A stretch of DNA of 64,000 bases from Synechococcus lacustris (GTDB lineage Bacteria; Cyanobacteriota; Cyanobacteriia; PCC-6307; Cyanobiaceae). Below are positions 51,068-60,364 of this stretch, piece by piece (positions within the stretch are counted from its first letter, which is position 1; each line of letters starts with the position of its first letter). The stretch lies in NCBI GenBank assembly GCA_903943975.1, contig CAJAQB010000001.1, positions 1 through 64,000 of the forward strand, read 5' to 3'. Under the pieces are notes generated by a model that saw only the letters and a list, made by a program, of their open reading frames with translations, was not told where the DNA came from and made no database searches. Both the position numbers and the translations under genes were made by a program.

Positions 51068-51550
51068 ATGACCACCCCCCAACCCTCCATTCCTGAACTG
51101 GCCGAACCTGGGGCCCTGCTCCAGAGCGAAGCCAGCAAAGCCCTCACCCAACAGATCCGCGTTAACGACCCCTACGGCACCCTGCGGAACTGGGGCGATG
51201 AGCTGCTGATCAAGCCCTTCCTGGTGACCCGCGAGAAGAAGCGCAGCATCAGCATCGAAGGTCCAGTGGAATCGGCAACCCGCGGCCGAATCCAGGCCTT
51301 CTTTCGTTCCCTGGCCCATCGGATCGAATCCCGCACGGGCTTGATGACCCAGATGGTGCTGGATATCAATGAAGAGGGTTTTGGCTGGGCCCTGGTATTT
51401 GCCGGGCACCTGGTGCTGGTGAACCGCACCCTGCGGGATGCCCATCGCTTCGGCTTCCTCAACCTGGTGGAACTGGTGGCTGAATCCGACAAGCTCACCG
51501 AGCAAGCGGTGGCGCTAGCCGAACGCTATCCGGAGGTCGGTAACCCATGA
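51068..51550 (+). CDS. NifX-associated protein (DUF269)
   Basis: LTQQIRVNDPYGTLRNWGDELLIKPFLVTREKKRSISIEGPVESATRGRIQAFFRSLAHRIESRTGLMTQMVLDINEEGFGWALVFAGHLVL. Confidence 0.92.
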   Translation: MTTPQPSIPELAEPGALLQSEASKALTQQIRVNDPYGTLRNWGDELLIKPFLVTREKKRSISIEGPVESATRGRIQAFFRSLAHRIESRTGLMTQMVLDINEEGFGWALVFAGHLVLVNRTLRDAHRFGFLNLVELVAESDKLTEQAVALAERYPEVGNP

Positions 51551-51786
51551 CCAGCAATGGCGACGACTTCCGGCAACTCGACAGCGAGGTGCTGCGCCAA
51601 CGGATCCGTTCGCTAAACAGCAAGGCCGGACAGATGAAGATGGATCTCCATGATCTAGCTGAAGGTTTGCCCGCTGATTTCGAGCAGTTGCCTGGCCTTG
51701 CCGCCCAAACCCACGCGATCTTTGCCCAACTTGATGCCATGCGGCGCCACCTGCGCGAGCAGGAAGCCACCAGTACCCCTACCTGA
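51547..51786 (+). CDS. Nif-associated coiled-coil protein (DUF683/CCE_0567-like)
   Basis: RQRIRSLNSKAGQMKMDLHDLAEGLPADFEQLPGLAAQTHAIFAQLD; context. Confidence 0.85.
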   Translation: MTSNGDDFRQLDSEVLRQRIRSLNSKAGQMKMDLHDLAEGLPADFEQLPGLAAQTHAIFAQLDAMRRHLREQEATSTPT

Positions 51787-51794
51787 ACTTCGCC

Positions 51795-52136
51795 ATGACA
51801 GCCATGACCCCTAACAAATCCGCAGCCTTGGCGACGATGGCTGGTTTCAAGCAGCTGGTGGATGCGGAAGATTATTTCCGCTTCTTCTCCCTTGACTTTG
51901 ATCCCCAGGTGCTGAATGTGAATCGGCTGCATATCCTGCGCCACTTCTCCAATCAGCTCTCCAGCCAGGCTCCAACCTCAGAAGTTGCCGAAACAGAAGC
52001 CCAGTGCTTCGAGCGCCACCGCCGGGCCCTAGAGGAGGCCTATGCCCTGTTTGAGCACTCCAGCGGCGTAGAACAAAAGCTATTTGCTGTTTTCCGCCAA
52101 ACCCCTGGGCACATCGTGCGCCTGGAGGACCTATGA
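51795..52136 (+). CDS. nifW: NifW
   Basis: FKQLVDAEDYFRFFSLDFDPQVLNVNRLHILRHFSNQL. Confidence 0.92.
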   Translation: MTAMTPNKSAALATMAGFKQLVDAEDYFRFFSLDFDPQVLNVNRLHILRHFSNQLSSQAPTSEVAETEAQCFERHRRALEEAYALFEHSSGVEQKLFAVFRQTPGHIVRLEDL

Positions 52137-52912
52137 CCTTGGCGCCGCCCCTGGCCCCGCTCTCCCCTGGGCTCACTGAGCAGCAGCGGGAGCGCTACCG
52201 CCGCCAACTGCAGCTCCCCAACTTCGGCGAAGCCGCCCAACAGCGGCTGCTGGAAAGCAGCGTGTTGGTTACCGGCGTGGGCGGCCTGGGCGGCACCGTT
52301 GCCCTTTACCTGGCGGCGGCGGGCATTGGCCAGCTGGTGCTGGCCCGGGGCGGCAACCTGCGCCTAGACGATCTCAACCGTCAGGTGCTGATGCGCAACG
52401 ACGGTGTGGGCAAATTGCGGGTAGATCAGGCCGCCGAAAGCCTGCGCCGTTTCAATCCGGAAACGCTGGTGGTGGCGGTGGCCGATTACGTCACCGCCGA
52501 AAACGTCGGCGGCCTGGTGGCCCAGGCCGAGATCGCCGTGGATGCCACCCACAACTTTGAGGAGCGCTATCTGCTGAATGACGCCTGTCTCCAGGCAGGT
52601 ATCCCGATGGTGGAGGCCGCCATGGACGACATGGAGGCCCACTTGACCACGATCGTGCCGGGCCTCACCCCCTGCCTGCGCTGCCTCAATCCAGAGCCGC
52701 CCCCCTGGGACCGCCGCGGTTTCGGCGTGCTCGGCGCCGTTTCCGGTGCCCTTGCCTGCCTCGCCGCCCTGGAGGTGATCAAACAACTCACCGGTTGTGG
52801 CCCCACCCTCCAAGGCGAGCTGGCCCGCCTTGATTTCAACCAGCTCTCGATGCGGCGATTGCGGCTGCAGCGGGATCGCCACTGCCCCAGCTGCGGCTCG
52901 CTTCAGCCCTGA
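52133..52912 (+). CDS. hesA: HesA (ThiF/MoeB E1-like)
   Basis: ERYRRQLQLPNFGEAAQQRLLESSVLVTGVGGLGGTVALYLAAAGIGQLVLARGG..DDLNRQVL; CLRC and CPSC zinc ligands. Confidence 0.92.
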   Translation: MTLAPPLAPLSPGLTEQQRERYRRQLQLPNFGEAAQQRLLESSVLVTGVGGLGGTVALYLAAAGIGQLVLARGGNLRLDDLNRQVLMRNDGVGKLRVDQAAESLRRFNPETLVVAVADYVTAENVGGLVAQAEIAVDATHNFEERYLLNDACLQAGIPMVEAAMDDMEAHLTTIVPGLTPCLRCLNPEPPPWDRRGFGVLGAVSGALACLAALEVIKQLTGCGPTLQGELARLDFNQLSMRRLRLQRDRHCPSCGSLQP

Positions 52913-52942
52913 CCAGCACCAACCCTTCGCCCCCCTACTGCC

Positions 52943-53311
52943 ATGTGCGTCCGTTTTACTGAACCCGCTGAGCTGCGGCTGCGCAGCCTGATCCGCTCCC
53001 GCAACCTCGGCCCCGAAGCCGGCATTCGCGTCAGCGTTAGCGATGGTGGCTGTGCTGGCCGCAGCTACGACCTCAAGGTGGTAGCCGAACCCCAGGCCGA
53101 TGATCACCCCTTCAAGGTGGGCGCCGTTGCCGTTTATGTGGACAACAGCAGCCTGCCGGACCTGCGTGGCGTGGAGGTGGATTTTGTGGAGGGGGTGATG
53201 GAAAGCGGTTTCCGTTTCTCAAATCCCCAGGCCAGTGGCAGCTGTGGCTGCGGCAAGTCTTTTTCCACCGCGGAAAACTGCAGCACGGAGAGCAGCTGTC
53301 ATGGCCATTGA
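52943..53311 (+). CDS. HesB/IscA-like Fe-S carrier
   Basis: VRFTEPAELRLRSLIRSRNLGPEAGIRVSVSDGGCAGRSYDLKVV...SGSCGCGKSF. Confidence 0.9.
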   Translation: MCVRFTEPAELRLRSLIRSRNLGPEAGIRVSVSDGGCAGRSYDLKVVAEPQADDHPFKVGAVAVYVDNSSLPDLRGVEVDFVEGVMESGFRFSNPQASGSCGCGKSFSTAENCSTESSCHGH

Positions 53312-53576
53312 CGTATACCTACCCCACGGCTGGCAGCGCCTGGGCATTGAACAGAGCCACATCAGCAGCGAAGCGAGAAGTATCGGTGAATTAATCGAGC
53401 TGCTCGAACAACGCTGGCCGCTGCTGGCCAAGGAGTGGCGGGGCAAAAATACATCCCTGGTCAGCCATCTGAAGCTATTCATCAATGGCGAACAGCTGGC
53501 CAAGGAAGGGGCCGAAGCCCAGGAGCTGAGCTCCGGTGATTGCGTTGATGTGCTGCTGCCGATCTCGGGGGGCTGA
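53301..53576 (+). CDS. MoaD/ThiS-family ubiquitin-like sulfur carrier
   Basis: MAIDVYLPHGWQRLGIEQSHISSEARSIGELIELLEQRWP...LFINGEQLAKEGAEAQELSSGDCVDVLLPISGG*, with terminal GG; overlaps hesB. Confidence 0.85.
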   Translation: MAIDVYLPHGWQRLGIEQSHISSEARSIGELIELLEQRWPLLAKEWRGKNTSLVSHLKLFINGEQLAKEGAEAQELSSGDCVDVLLPISGG

Positions 53577-53595
53577 TGGCTAAAGGGGGGCCAAC

Positions 53596-53889
53596 TCAGT
53601 CCCGCTCACCCCGGGCCGGGCGCCCCAAACCACAGACAGCCATCATCTGCGCTTCCACCTGACGCAGTTGCTGGCGATCCGGTACATCCCGGTCTAACCG
53701 CCGCACCTTTACGGCAAAACTCATGAAAAACTTAAACATATCCTTTTCGGCTATGCCGTAGAGCCGACAGGTGTCGTACAGGGCCTGGGTCATGCAGTCC
53801 AACGCCGGCTCCACCGGAGCATCGCCGGGCACAACGCCGTCTACCAAACGAAAGGCCGCAGCGGTAAGCGCACGCTCGATCGAACCCAT
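53596..53889 (-). CDS. Hypothetical protein convergent with the nif operon
   Basis: 97-aa ORF; no family recognised. Confidence 0.4.
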   Translation of the reverse strand: MGSIERALTAAAFRLVDGVVPGDAPVEPALDCMTQALYDTCRLYGIAEKDMFKFFMSFAVKVRRLDRDVPDRQQLRQVEAQMMAVCGLGRPARGERD

Positions 53890-54235
53890 CCCAAAACCAG
53901 CAGGTGCTCAAAGCGTATAAATGGCTACCGTTTAAGGCAAGCCGTTATTGCGAAGACGTAATACATGATTCTTTAACCTTGCGGGCTGGCGGCAGGGTTT
54001 AAGCAAAGAACCCCGGCCAGCTATCTGAAAGAAAATAACAAGACTTACGCAATTCAAAAACAGCAATTGACAGGCAAAAATTAACACAAATCAATGCCAA
54101 TCCCGGCCTAAATATTGATATATATTCGATCACAGGGAACATTAAAGAGCTTGGCCGGGTGCTTGATGGCTGGATCAGCTCTAGCCCGCCAACCCCCCAT
54201 GGGCGAATCTGGCTAGCGACCGCTATTGCCGCCAG

Positions 54236-55822
54236 ATGACCCAGAGCACCCCCCGCTGGTTTGTAAAGGGAGATCTGGATGGCTGGCTGGGCCTCGGGCT
54301 AGACAACCTGATCCAGCTGCTGCTGATCCTTTCCCTCTGCGGCGGGGTTTTGGGATATCCGGAGGAGTTGTTATTTGGCAAGATTCTGCCTGGGGTGGGC
54401 ATCAGCCTGCTGGTGGGCAACCTGGCCTATGCCGTGCAGGCCTATCAACTGGGCCAGCGGGAGGGCCGCTCAGACCGCACCGCCCTGCCCTACGGCATCA
54501 ACACAGTTTCCCTGTTTGCTTTCATTTTTCTGGTGATGTTGCCAGTGAAACTGGCGGCCAGGTCGAGCGGCCTTGATGAGGCCAGCGCCGTGCAACTCTC
54601 CTGGGAGGCCGGCCTGATGGCCTGCCTGGGCTCTGGCCTGCTGGAGGCCGGTGGTGCCTTCGTGGCCGATGCCCTGCGGCGCTGGCTGCCCCGGGCCGCC
54701 CTGCTCTCCACCCTGGCCGGCATTGCCCTGGGCTACATCTCCCTGGGCTTTCTGCTGCAGACCTATGCCCAACCGGTGGTGGGGCTGTCGGTGCTGGCCG
54801 TGATCCTGGTCACCTACTACGGAGGGGTGCGCCTGCCCCTGCCCGGCGGTTTGGTGGCCGTGCTGCTGGGGGTGGCCCTGGCTTGGGCCACGGGGCTGAT
54901 CCCCAGCGATGCCGCCAGCTGGCGGGCAAGTGTGCAACAGATCGGTTGGCATCTGCCACAGCTAGAGCTCGCAGCCCTTTGGCATGGCCGGTCCCAATTA
55001 CTACCCTGGCTGGGGGTGATCGTGCCCATGGGTCTGTTCAACATCCTCGGCTCACTCCAAAACCTTGAAAGTGCTGAGGCCGCCGGTGATCGCTATCCGG
55101 CGCGCAGTTCCCTATTAATCAATGGCCTCGGCACCATCACCGCCGCCGCCCTCGGCTCCTGTTTCCCCACCACGATCTACATCGGCCATCCCGGCTGGAA
55201 GGCGATGGGGGCCCGCATTGGCTACTCCTGGCTGAATGGCCTGGTGATGGCCCTGGGCTGCCTATTTGGCCTGTTTGGGGTGGTGGGTCAGTTGGTGCCG
55301 ATAGAAGCCGGCATGGCCATCGTGCTCTACATCGGGGTGGTGATCACCGCCCAGAGCTTCCAGGCCACCCCCGAACGCCATGGGCCAGCGGTGGTGCTCG
55401 GCTTGATGCCAGGGCTGGCCGGCTGGGGGGCAACACTTTTAAAGGCTGGCCTGCGCACGGCAGGGGCCGGGGCTGGAGGCAGCGAGCAAAACTTCGGCCC
55501 CTGGATCCTCAGCTCCCTGGAGCAATCAGATATCTGGGCGGCAGGACTATTTGCCCTGGAACAGGGCCAGATCATTTCGGCGATGCTGCTGGCGGCAATG
55601 CTGGTATTCGTGATCGAACGCCAGTTCTTGAGAGCCGCCCTGCTGGCGGCCATCGCCGCCGGCGCCGCCTGGCTGGGCTTGATCCATGCCTGGCAGTTCA
55701 CCGCCTCAGACACGGTGCTGCAACTGGGCTGGGGGGTGGGTGCCCCCTGGGCGATGGGCTATGGGGTGATGGCCTTGGTGTTTAGCTCGGCCGCAGCCCT
55801 GCGGGCTCGCCAGAGCCCCTAG
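54236..55822 (+). CDS. NCS2-type (AzgA-like) nucleobase permease homologue
   Basis: 528 aa, about 12 TM; EELLFGKILPGVGISLLVGNLAYAVQAYQLGQREGRSDRTALPYGINTVSLFAF. Confidence 0.75.
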   Translation: MTQSTPRWFVKGDLDGWLGLGLDNLIQLLLILSLCGGVLGYPEELLFGKILPGVGISLLVGNLAYAVQAYQLGQREGRSDRTALPYGINTVSLFAFIFLVMLPVKLAARSSGLDEASAVQLSWEAGLMACLGSGLLEAGGAFVADALRRWLPRAALLSTLAGIALGYISLGFLLQTYAQPVVGLSVLAVILVTYYGGVRLPLPGGLVAVLLGVALAWATGLIPSDAASWRASVQQIGWHLPQLELAALWHGRSQLLPWLGVIVPMGLFNILGSLQNLESAEAAGDRYPARSSLLINGLGTITAAALGSCFPTTIYIGHPGWKAMGARIGYSWLNGLVMALGCLFGLFGVVGQLVPIEAGMAIVLYIGVVITAQSFQATPERHGPAVVLGLMPGLAGWGATLLKAGLRTAGAGAGGSEQNFGPWILSSLEQSDIWAAGLFALEQGQIISAMLLAAMLVFVIERQFLRAALLAAIAAGAAWLGLIHAWQFTASDTVLQLGWGVGAPWAMGYGVMALVFSSAAALRARQSP

Positions 55823-56262
55823 AAACGCTGCCTAAGCGAACTAGTACTCAAGCCGATATCCACCAGAAACAGCACCAGCCCCAGCATCAATGCCCCCATC
55901 GCCACCATGAACAGGGGACTAACCGCTGCCCCCAGGGGCAACTGCTTGCTGGCATCGGCAAACAGATTGATTACCACTGCCGCCACCAAGAGGGCCGCAA
56001 AGGTGCAGCAGCCAATGGCCAGGCTCAGCAACTGAATCCGCAGTTTTTGCAGCTTGAATTCACGACGTTCCCTGGTGGCAATATTTTTCCTTTGTGGGCT
56101 CCCCTCTGCCAGCAACCCATGGGCCCGATCCACCACCCGGGCGAGACGACTGGCCAACACATTTAAAAAACCCGCCACCCCAGAAAACAAAAAGGCCGGT
56201 GCGGCAGACAGCTGGATGGCATGGGCCAAGGCCAAGGCTGATTCGGAACTAGTCATCAGCAC
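55819..56262 (-). CDS. DUF2721 membrane protein
   Basis: AIQLSAAPAFLFSGVAGFLNVLASRLARVVDRAHGL...RRLEFKL-type architecture. Confidence 0.75.
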   Translation of the reverse strand: MLMTSSESALALAHAIQLSAAPAFLFSGVAGFLNVLASRLARVVDRAHGLLAEGSPQRKNIATRERREFKLQKLRIQLLSLAIGCCTFAALLVAAVVINLFADASKQLPLGAAVSPLFMVAMGALMLGLVLFLVDIGLSTSSLRQRF

Positions 56263-56281
56263 TAATCGTCGGAACCAAGCA

Positions 56282-56443
56282 TCAGCTCACGTTAAGCACC
56301 ACCCCCAGCACCAGCAGCATCAAAGCAATCGTGCCAATGGCCCAACGGACATGGCGCTGGGCATCGGCATTGGTCTCGCCAAAGCTCATCGCCCCCTCAT
56401 CGGCATAGAGGTTGTCGTGATTTTCCTCGTCGTGGGTATGCAT
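56282..56443 (-). CDS. Small single-TM protein
   Basis: MHTHDEENHDNLYADEGAMSFGETNADAQRHVRWAIGTIALMLLVLGVVLNVS*; not in the supplied ORF list, read by eye. Confidence 0.6.
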   Translation of the reverse strand: MHTHDEENHDNLYADEGAMSFGETNADAQRHVRWAIGTIALMLLVLGVVLNVS

Positions 56444-56516
56444 CTAAACCCTGCAAAAGTGTCTATATAAAATCTAGGCACGGCAAACCAGTGGCAGCGG
56501 ATTAACGTATTAAATA

Positions 56517-56542
56517 TTAATACATTACATATAATGTATTAA
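56517..56542. repeat. Perfect 11-bp inverted repeat in an AT-rich intergenic tract
   Basis: TTAATACATTA-CATA-TAATGTATTAA. Confidence 0.7.
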
Positions 56543-56619
56543 TGTTTAATGTATTTAGTTTGAATTTATTAAGCTTGAATTTATTAAATTGCTTTCCAAG
56601 CCGTTGGCGAAATATCCGC

Positions 56620-57732
56620 CTAGCCCTGGGGGCGGGGCAGTTCACCGGGCCGCAGCTTGAGCGACTTGGGCTGCCCCCCCCTATCGACGGTCACAGATAG
56701 TTCTGCCCCCACCAGGCCCCGGTCCACAGCCACCTGCACATCCGAGGGGCTCTTCACCACCTGGCCAGCCACCTCAACAATCAAATCGCAGGTTTTCAGG
56801 CCCCCCTCGGCGGCCGGGCTGGCCTGCACCACATCCACCACCACAACGCCATTACGTTCTGGCAGGCGACAACTGTTGCCGGTGGCATTCACCTCCCGGG
56901 CCAACTGAGGGGTGAGGGCCTGGAGTCGCACCCCCAGGTAAGGGTGACTGGCGCGGCCCCGCTCCAGGATCTGCTGGGCCACCAGCCGCGCCTTATTGAT
57001 CGGGATCGCAAAACTGAGGCCGGCGCCAGGGGCCTGGCGGATCGCCGTATTGATGCCGATCACCTGGCCGCGGTCGTTGATCAAGGGTCCACCGCTATTG
57101 CCAGGGTTCACCGCCGCATCGGTTTGGATGAAGGCCACCCGTTGGCCGCCGCCGAGGGCATCGGTGCGGGCCGTGGCGCTCACAATCCCGAGGGTCACTG
57201 TGTTGTCTAACCCCAGGGGGTTGCCAATCGCAATCGCCCATTCGCCAGGGCGCACCACGGAGGAATTACCAAGCGGTGCCACCGGCAAGCCTTGGGCCGC
57301 CACCTTCACCACCGCCACGTCGGTGAGCGGATCGGCCCCCAGCACCTTGCCGGGATAACTGCGGCCATCGGGCAGGGTCACCGAAACGTTGTCTGCCCCT
57401 TCCACCACATGGGCATTAGTGAGCAACACCCCATCGGAGCGGGTAATGAAGCCAGAGCCCAAGCCCTGCTGCTCCTGCACCGGCGGCCCTGAGCCGAAAA
57501 TGCCCCCCATCGGGTTCACCACTTCCTTCTTGGTGTCGATTCGCACAACCGCTGGACCCACCTTGGCCACCGCATCGGCCACAAAGCTGTTGCCCTGCTG
57601 CAGAGGCGCAGCCGTAGGCCCATCACTCACGAGGGGGGCCTTGGTGGGGGCAGGGCGCTGGAAGGGCCACTGGCAGCCTGCCAGCAGCAGCAGGGCAGCC
57701 ACTGGCAGGCCAATCAGGGGGTTTCGGGACAC
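56620..57732 (-). CDS. HtrA/Deg trypsin-like PDZ protease (lipoprotein)
   Basis: Lipobox [19 protein letters not shown] (His), [11 protein letters not shown] (Asp), [11 protein letters not shown] (Ser); C-terminal PDZ. Confidence 0.92.
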   Translation of the reverse strand: MSRNPLIGLPVAALLLLAGCQWPFQRPAPTKAPLVSDGPTAAPLQQGNSFVADAVAKVGPAVVRIDTKKEVVNPMGGIFGSGPPVQEQQGLGSGFITRSDGVLLTNAHVVEGADNVSVTLPDGRSYPGKVLGADPLTDVAVVKVAAQGLPVAPLGNSSVVRPGEWAIAIGNPLGLDNTVTLGIVSATARTDALGGGQRVAFIQTDAAVNPGNSGGPLINDRGQVIGINTAIRQAPGAGLSFAIPINKARLVAQQILERGRASHPYLGVRLQALTPQLAREVNATGNSCRLPERNGVVVVDVVQASPAAEGGLKTCDLIVEVAGQVVKSPSDVQVAVDRGLVGAELSVTVDRGGQPKSLKLRPGELPRPQG

Positions 57733-57842
57733 CGGGACCTAGGCAGGAAAAAATGGATGAATGCAGTATCGCGCCAGTCAGTGGGGGCCGGTGGCTCCCC
57801 CTATATTCGGTCCTCGGCCCAGGGTGGATCGGTTCTCCTCAC

Positions 57843-59228
57843 GTGACTGGCTCCCCCCCCCCTGATACGACTCTCTGGGAACGGGTGCAGGAGGAACTGC
57901 AGTCGAACCTGAGCAAACCCACCTTTGAAACCTGGATCCGCCCTGCCCGCTGCCTGGCAAGCCGGCCGGGAAGGCTGGAGCTAGAGGCGCCAAATACCTT
58001 TGCCGCCGGCTGGTTGCGGCGCAATTACCAGGGCTTGATCGCCGAGGTGGCCAGCGCCATCACCGCCGCCCCGGTGGAGGTGGTGATCAGCGCCGCCGAA
58101 GGCAGCGAACAGCAGCCGCTGCCACCAATGGCGGAGGCAGCGCCAAAACCAGGGCCGGAGACCAGCTCCAATCCGGGGCCACTGCCGCGCCTAAAGGCCA
58201 ACCTCAACCCCCGCTATGTGTTCCAGCGGTTTGTGGTGGGCCCCAATAGCCGCATGGCCCATGCGGCGGCCTTGGCCGTGGCCGAATCCCCCGGCCGGGA
58301 ATTCAACCCACTATTTCTCTGTGGCGGGGTGGGCCTGGGCAAAACCCACCTGATGCAGGCAATCGGCCACTACCGACTGGAGATAGATCCCACCGCCAGG
58401 GTCTTCTATGTGTCTACGGAAACCTTCACCAACGACCTGATCCTGGCGATTCGCAAGGACGGCATGCAGGCCTTCCGCGACCGCTATCGAGCCGCAGATC
58501 TGATCCTGGTGGATGACATTCAGTTCATCGAAGGCAAGGAATACACCCAGGAGGAATTTTTCCATACCTTTAATGCGCTCCATGAGGCGGGCCGCCAGAT
58601 CGTGATCGCCAGTGACCGCCCCCCCAGCCAGATCCAACGGCTGCAGGAACGGCTGATCTCGCGTTTTTCCATGGGCCTGATTGCAGACATCCAGGCACCG
58701 GATCTGGAAACCCGCATGGCGATCCTGCACAAGAAAGCTGAGCAGGAGGAGATGCGTTTACCGCGGGACCTGATCCAATACCTGGCCGGTCGTTTCACCT
58801 CCAACATCCGGGAGCTGGAGGGGGCCCTCACCCGGGCGGTGGCCTTTGCCTCGATCACAGGCCTACCGATGACCGTGGAATCGGTGGCGCCACTGCTGGG
58901 CACAGGCATGCCCGATGGCGATATAAATCCAAAACTAGTGCTGGACAAGGTGGCCGAAGTCTTTGGCGTGAGCGCCGAGGAAATGTGCAGCAGCAGCCGC
59001 AAGCGGGCCGTGAGCCAGGCCCGCCAGGTGGGCATGCATCTGATGCGCCAGTGCACCGACTTAAGCCTGCCCAAAATCGGCGACCATTTCGGCGGCAAAG
59101 ATCACACCACCGTGATGTATGCCGTGCAACAGGTGGATAAAAAACTGGCCACTGACCCTAATCTCGCCAACCAGGTGCAACAGGTGAAGGATCTGCTGCA
59201 AATGGATTCCCGTCGCAAACGCAAATAA
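57843..59228 (+). CDS. dnaA: Chromosomal replication initiator DnaA
   Basis: [23 protein letters not shown]...[27 protein letters not shown]...[20 protein letters not shown] start at 57843. Confidence 0.95.
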   Translation: MTGSPPPDTTLWERVQEELQSNLSKPTFETWIRPARCLASRPGRLELEAPNTFAAGWLRRNYQGLIAEVASAITAAPVEVVISAAEGSEQQPLPPMAEAAPKPGPETSSNPGPLPRLKANLNPRYVFQRFVVGPNSRMAHAAALAVAESPGREFNPLFLCGGVGLGKTHLMQAIGHYRLEIDPTARVFYVSTETFTNDLILAIRKDGMQAFRDRYRAADLILVDDIQFIEGKEYTQEEFFHTFNALHEAGRQIVIASDRPPSQIQRLQERLISRFSMGLIADIQAPDLETRMAILHKKAEQEEMRLPRDLIQYLAGRFTSNIRELEGALTRAVAFASITGLPMTVESVAPLLGTGMPDGDINPKLVLDKVAEVFGVSAEEMCSSSRKRAVSQARQVGMHLMRQCTDLSLPKIGDHFGGKDHTTVMYAVQQVDKKLATDPNLANQVQQVKDLLQMDSRRKRK

Positions 59229-59259
59229 CTGGTCTAGACATCTGGGCATAAATCCTGCG

Positions 59260-59865
59260 CTAATCCTTATCGGTTAGCGTTTCAATAATTCCCGTTGAGA
59301 TATCATAAAACAACGGCTTCACCACAAGCTTTCCGGCGCGAACCTTATCGGTAAGCAACACACTCCTCTGCACAATGCGCTGGGAAGAGATCACAACATT
59401 ATGACGACAGGCAGAGTGCAAAGGCGGAAAGGGGTTGTGGCGACTGAGATTCAACCTGATGCCGCCTATCAGCTCCTCCAGCGAAGGGGTAAGCACCAGA
59501 TCAAAATCTAGGGCGGCACTAACAGCCCCACATTGATCATGGCCAAGCACAATAATCAAGCCCACATCAAGAAACTGAACGGCATACTCCAAAGAGGCCA
59601 CCGATGAAACAGTTGGCGTATTACCAGCACTCCTAACAACAAATAAATCACCGAGACCAGTATCAAATAAAAACTCAACTGGCACCCTGGAATCGGCGCA
59701 GCCCAACACCGCCGCCATCGGCCGTTGAATTTTTGAAACCTCAGCTAGGCGCTCCTTAGAAGTATTCGGATGCAGGCAAGAACCTTCAGAGAAACGTTGA
59801 TTGCCCTGCATCAAGGTTTCAAAGACTTGCTCTGGCGTTAGGGAATCCATGGGAAGAGAAGTCAA
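59260..59865 (-). CDS. Beta-class carbonic anhydrase
   Basis: VLGCADSRVPVEFLFDTGLGDLFVVRSAGN...SLEYAVQFLDVGLIIVLGHDQCGAVSAA. Confidence 0.9.
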   Translation of the reverse strand: MTSLPMDSLTPEQVFETLMQGNQRFSEGSCLHPNTSKERLAEVSKIQRPMAAVLGCADSRVPVEFLFDTGLGDLFVVRSAGNTPTVSSVASLEYAVQFLDVGLIIVLGHDQCGAVSAALDFDLVLTPSLEELIGGIRLNLSRHNPFPPLHSACRHNVVISSQRIVQRSVLLTDKVRAGKLVVKPLFYDISTGIIETLTDKD

Positions 59866-59941
59866 TTACAAAAAAATGGTGAATGGAGACAGAGAACTGT
59901 CATCCATTCACCAAGGAATCTGAATCAAATTCAGGGTCAGA

Positions 59942-60283
59942 TCAGGCGGCAGCCTTGAATACAACGAAGCTGGAACCTTGATTCTGCAGCTTGCTATCGT
60001 AGCCAATCAACTTGATGTGATGATCGGGGTAGGCCTTGTGGGCAGCTTCGAGTTCGGAAAGAACTACGTTGAGATCCTTTTCACCGAAGAAAGGAATCTT
60101 CCACTGATCCCAGTAGATATTCATCGACTTGCTGGGATGAACATGCTCGATGGAAGGGCTCCAACCGCTCTTGATGATATAAGCGATCTGCTGGTGCAGT
60201 TGCTCAGTCGTGAAAGCAGGCAGGAAGCTGAAGGTTTCAAGGGTGGCTACGGTTTTGTAGTCACCAGTGTTGATGGCAGACAT
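59942..60283 (-). CDS. rbcS: RuBisCO small subunit
   Basis: LHQQIAYIIKSGWSPSIEHVHPSKSMNIYWDQWKIPFFGEKDLNVVLSELEAAHKAYPDHHIKLIGYD. Confidence 0.95.
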   Translation of the reverse strand: MSAINTGDYKTVATLETFSFLPAFTTEQLHQQIAYIIKSGWSPSIEHVHPSKSMNIYWDQWKIPFFGEKDLNVVLSELEAAHKAYPDHHIKLIGYDSKLQNQGSSFVVFKAAA

Positions 60284-60364
60284 GGGGTGAAGTGCTGAGG
60301 TTTTAGAAACGAATCCGAAGGGCAGGAGTTGGGGCGCAGAAAAAATCTGCGCCCTCAGCTACCT

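Noticed and set aside
57753-57842. N-terminal extension of the dnaA ORF
   Set aside because: The first 30 codons do not look like DnaA; GTG 57843 ([18 protein letters not shown]) fits the family start better.
56470-59230. Chromosome origin at dnaA
   Set aside because: Only one TTATCCAC-like site was noticed, inside dnaA near 59133; no DnaA-box cluster seen and cyanobacterial dnaA is often not at oriC. Needs GC skew.
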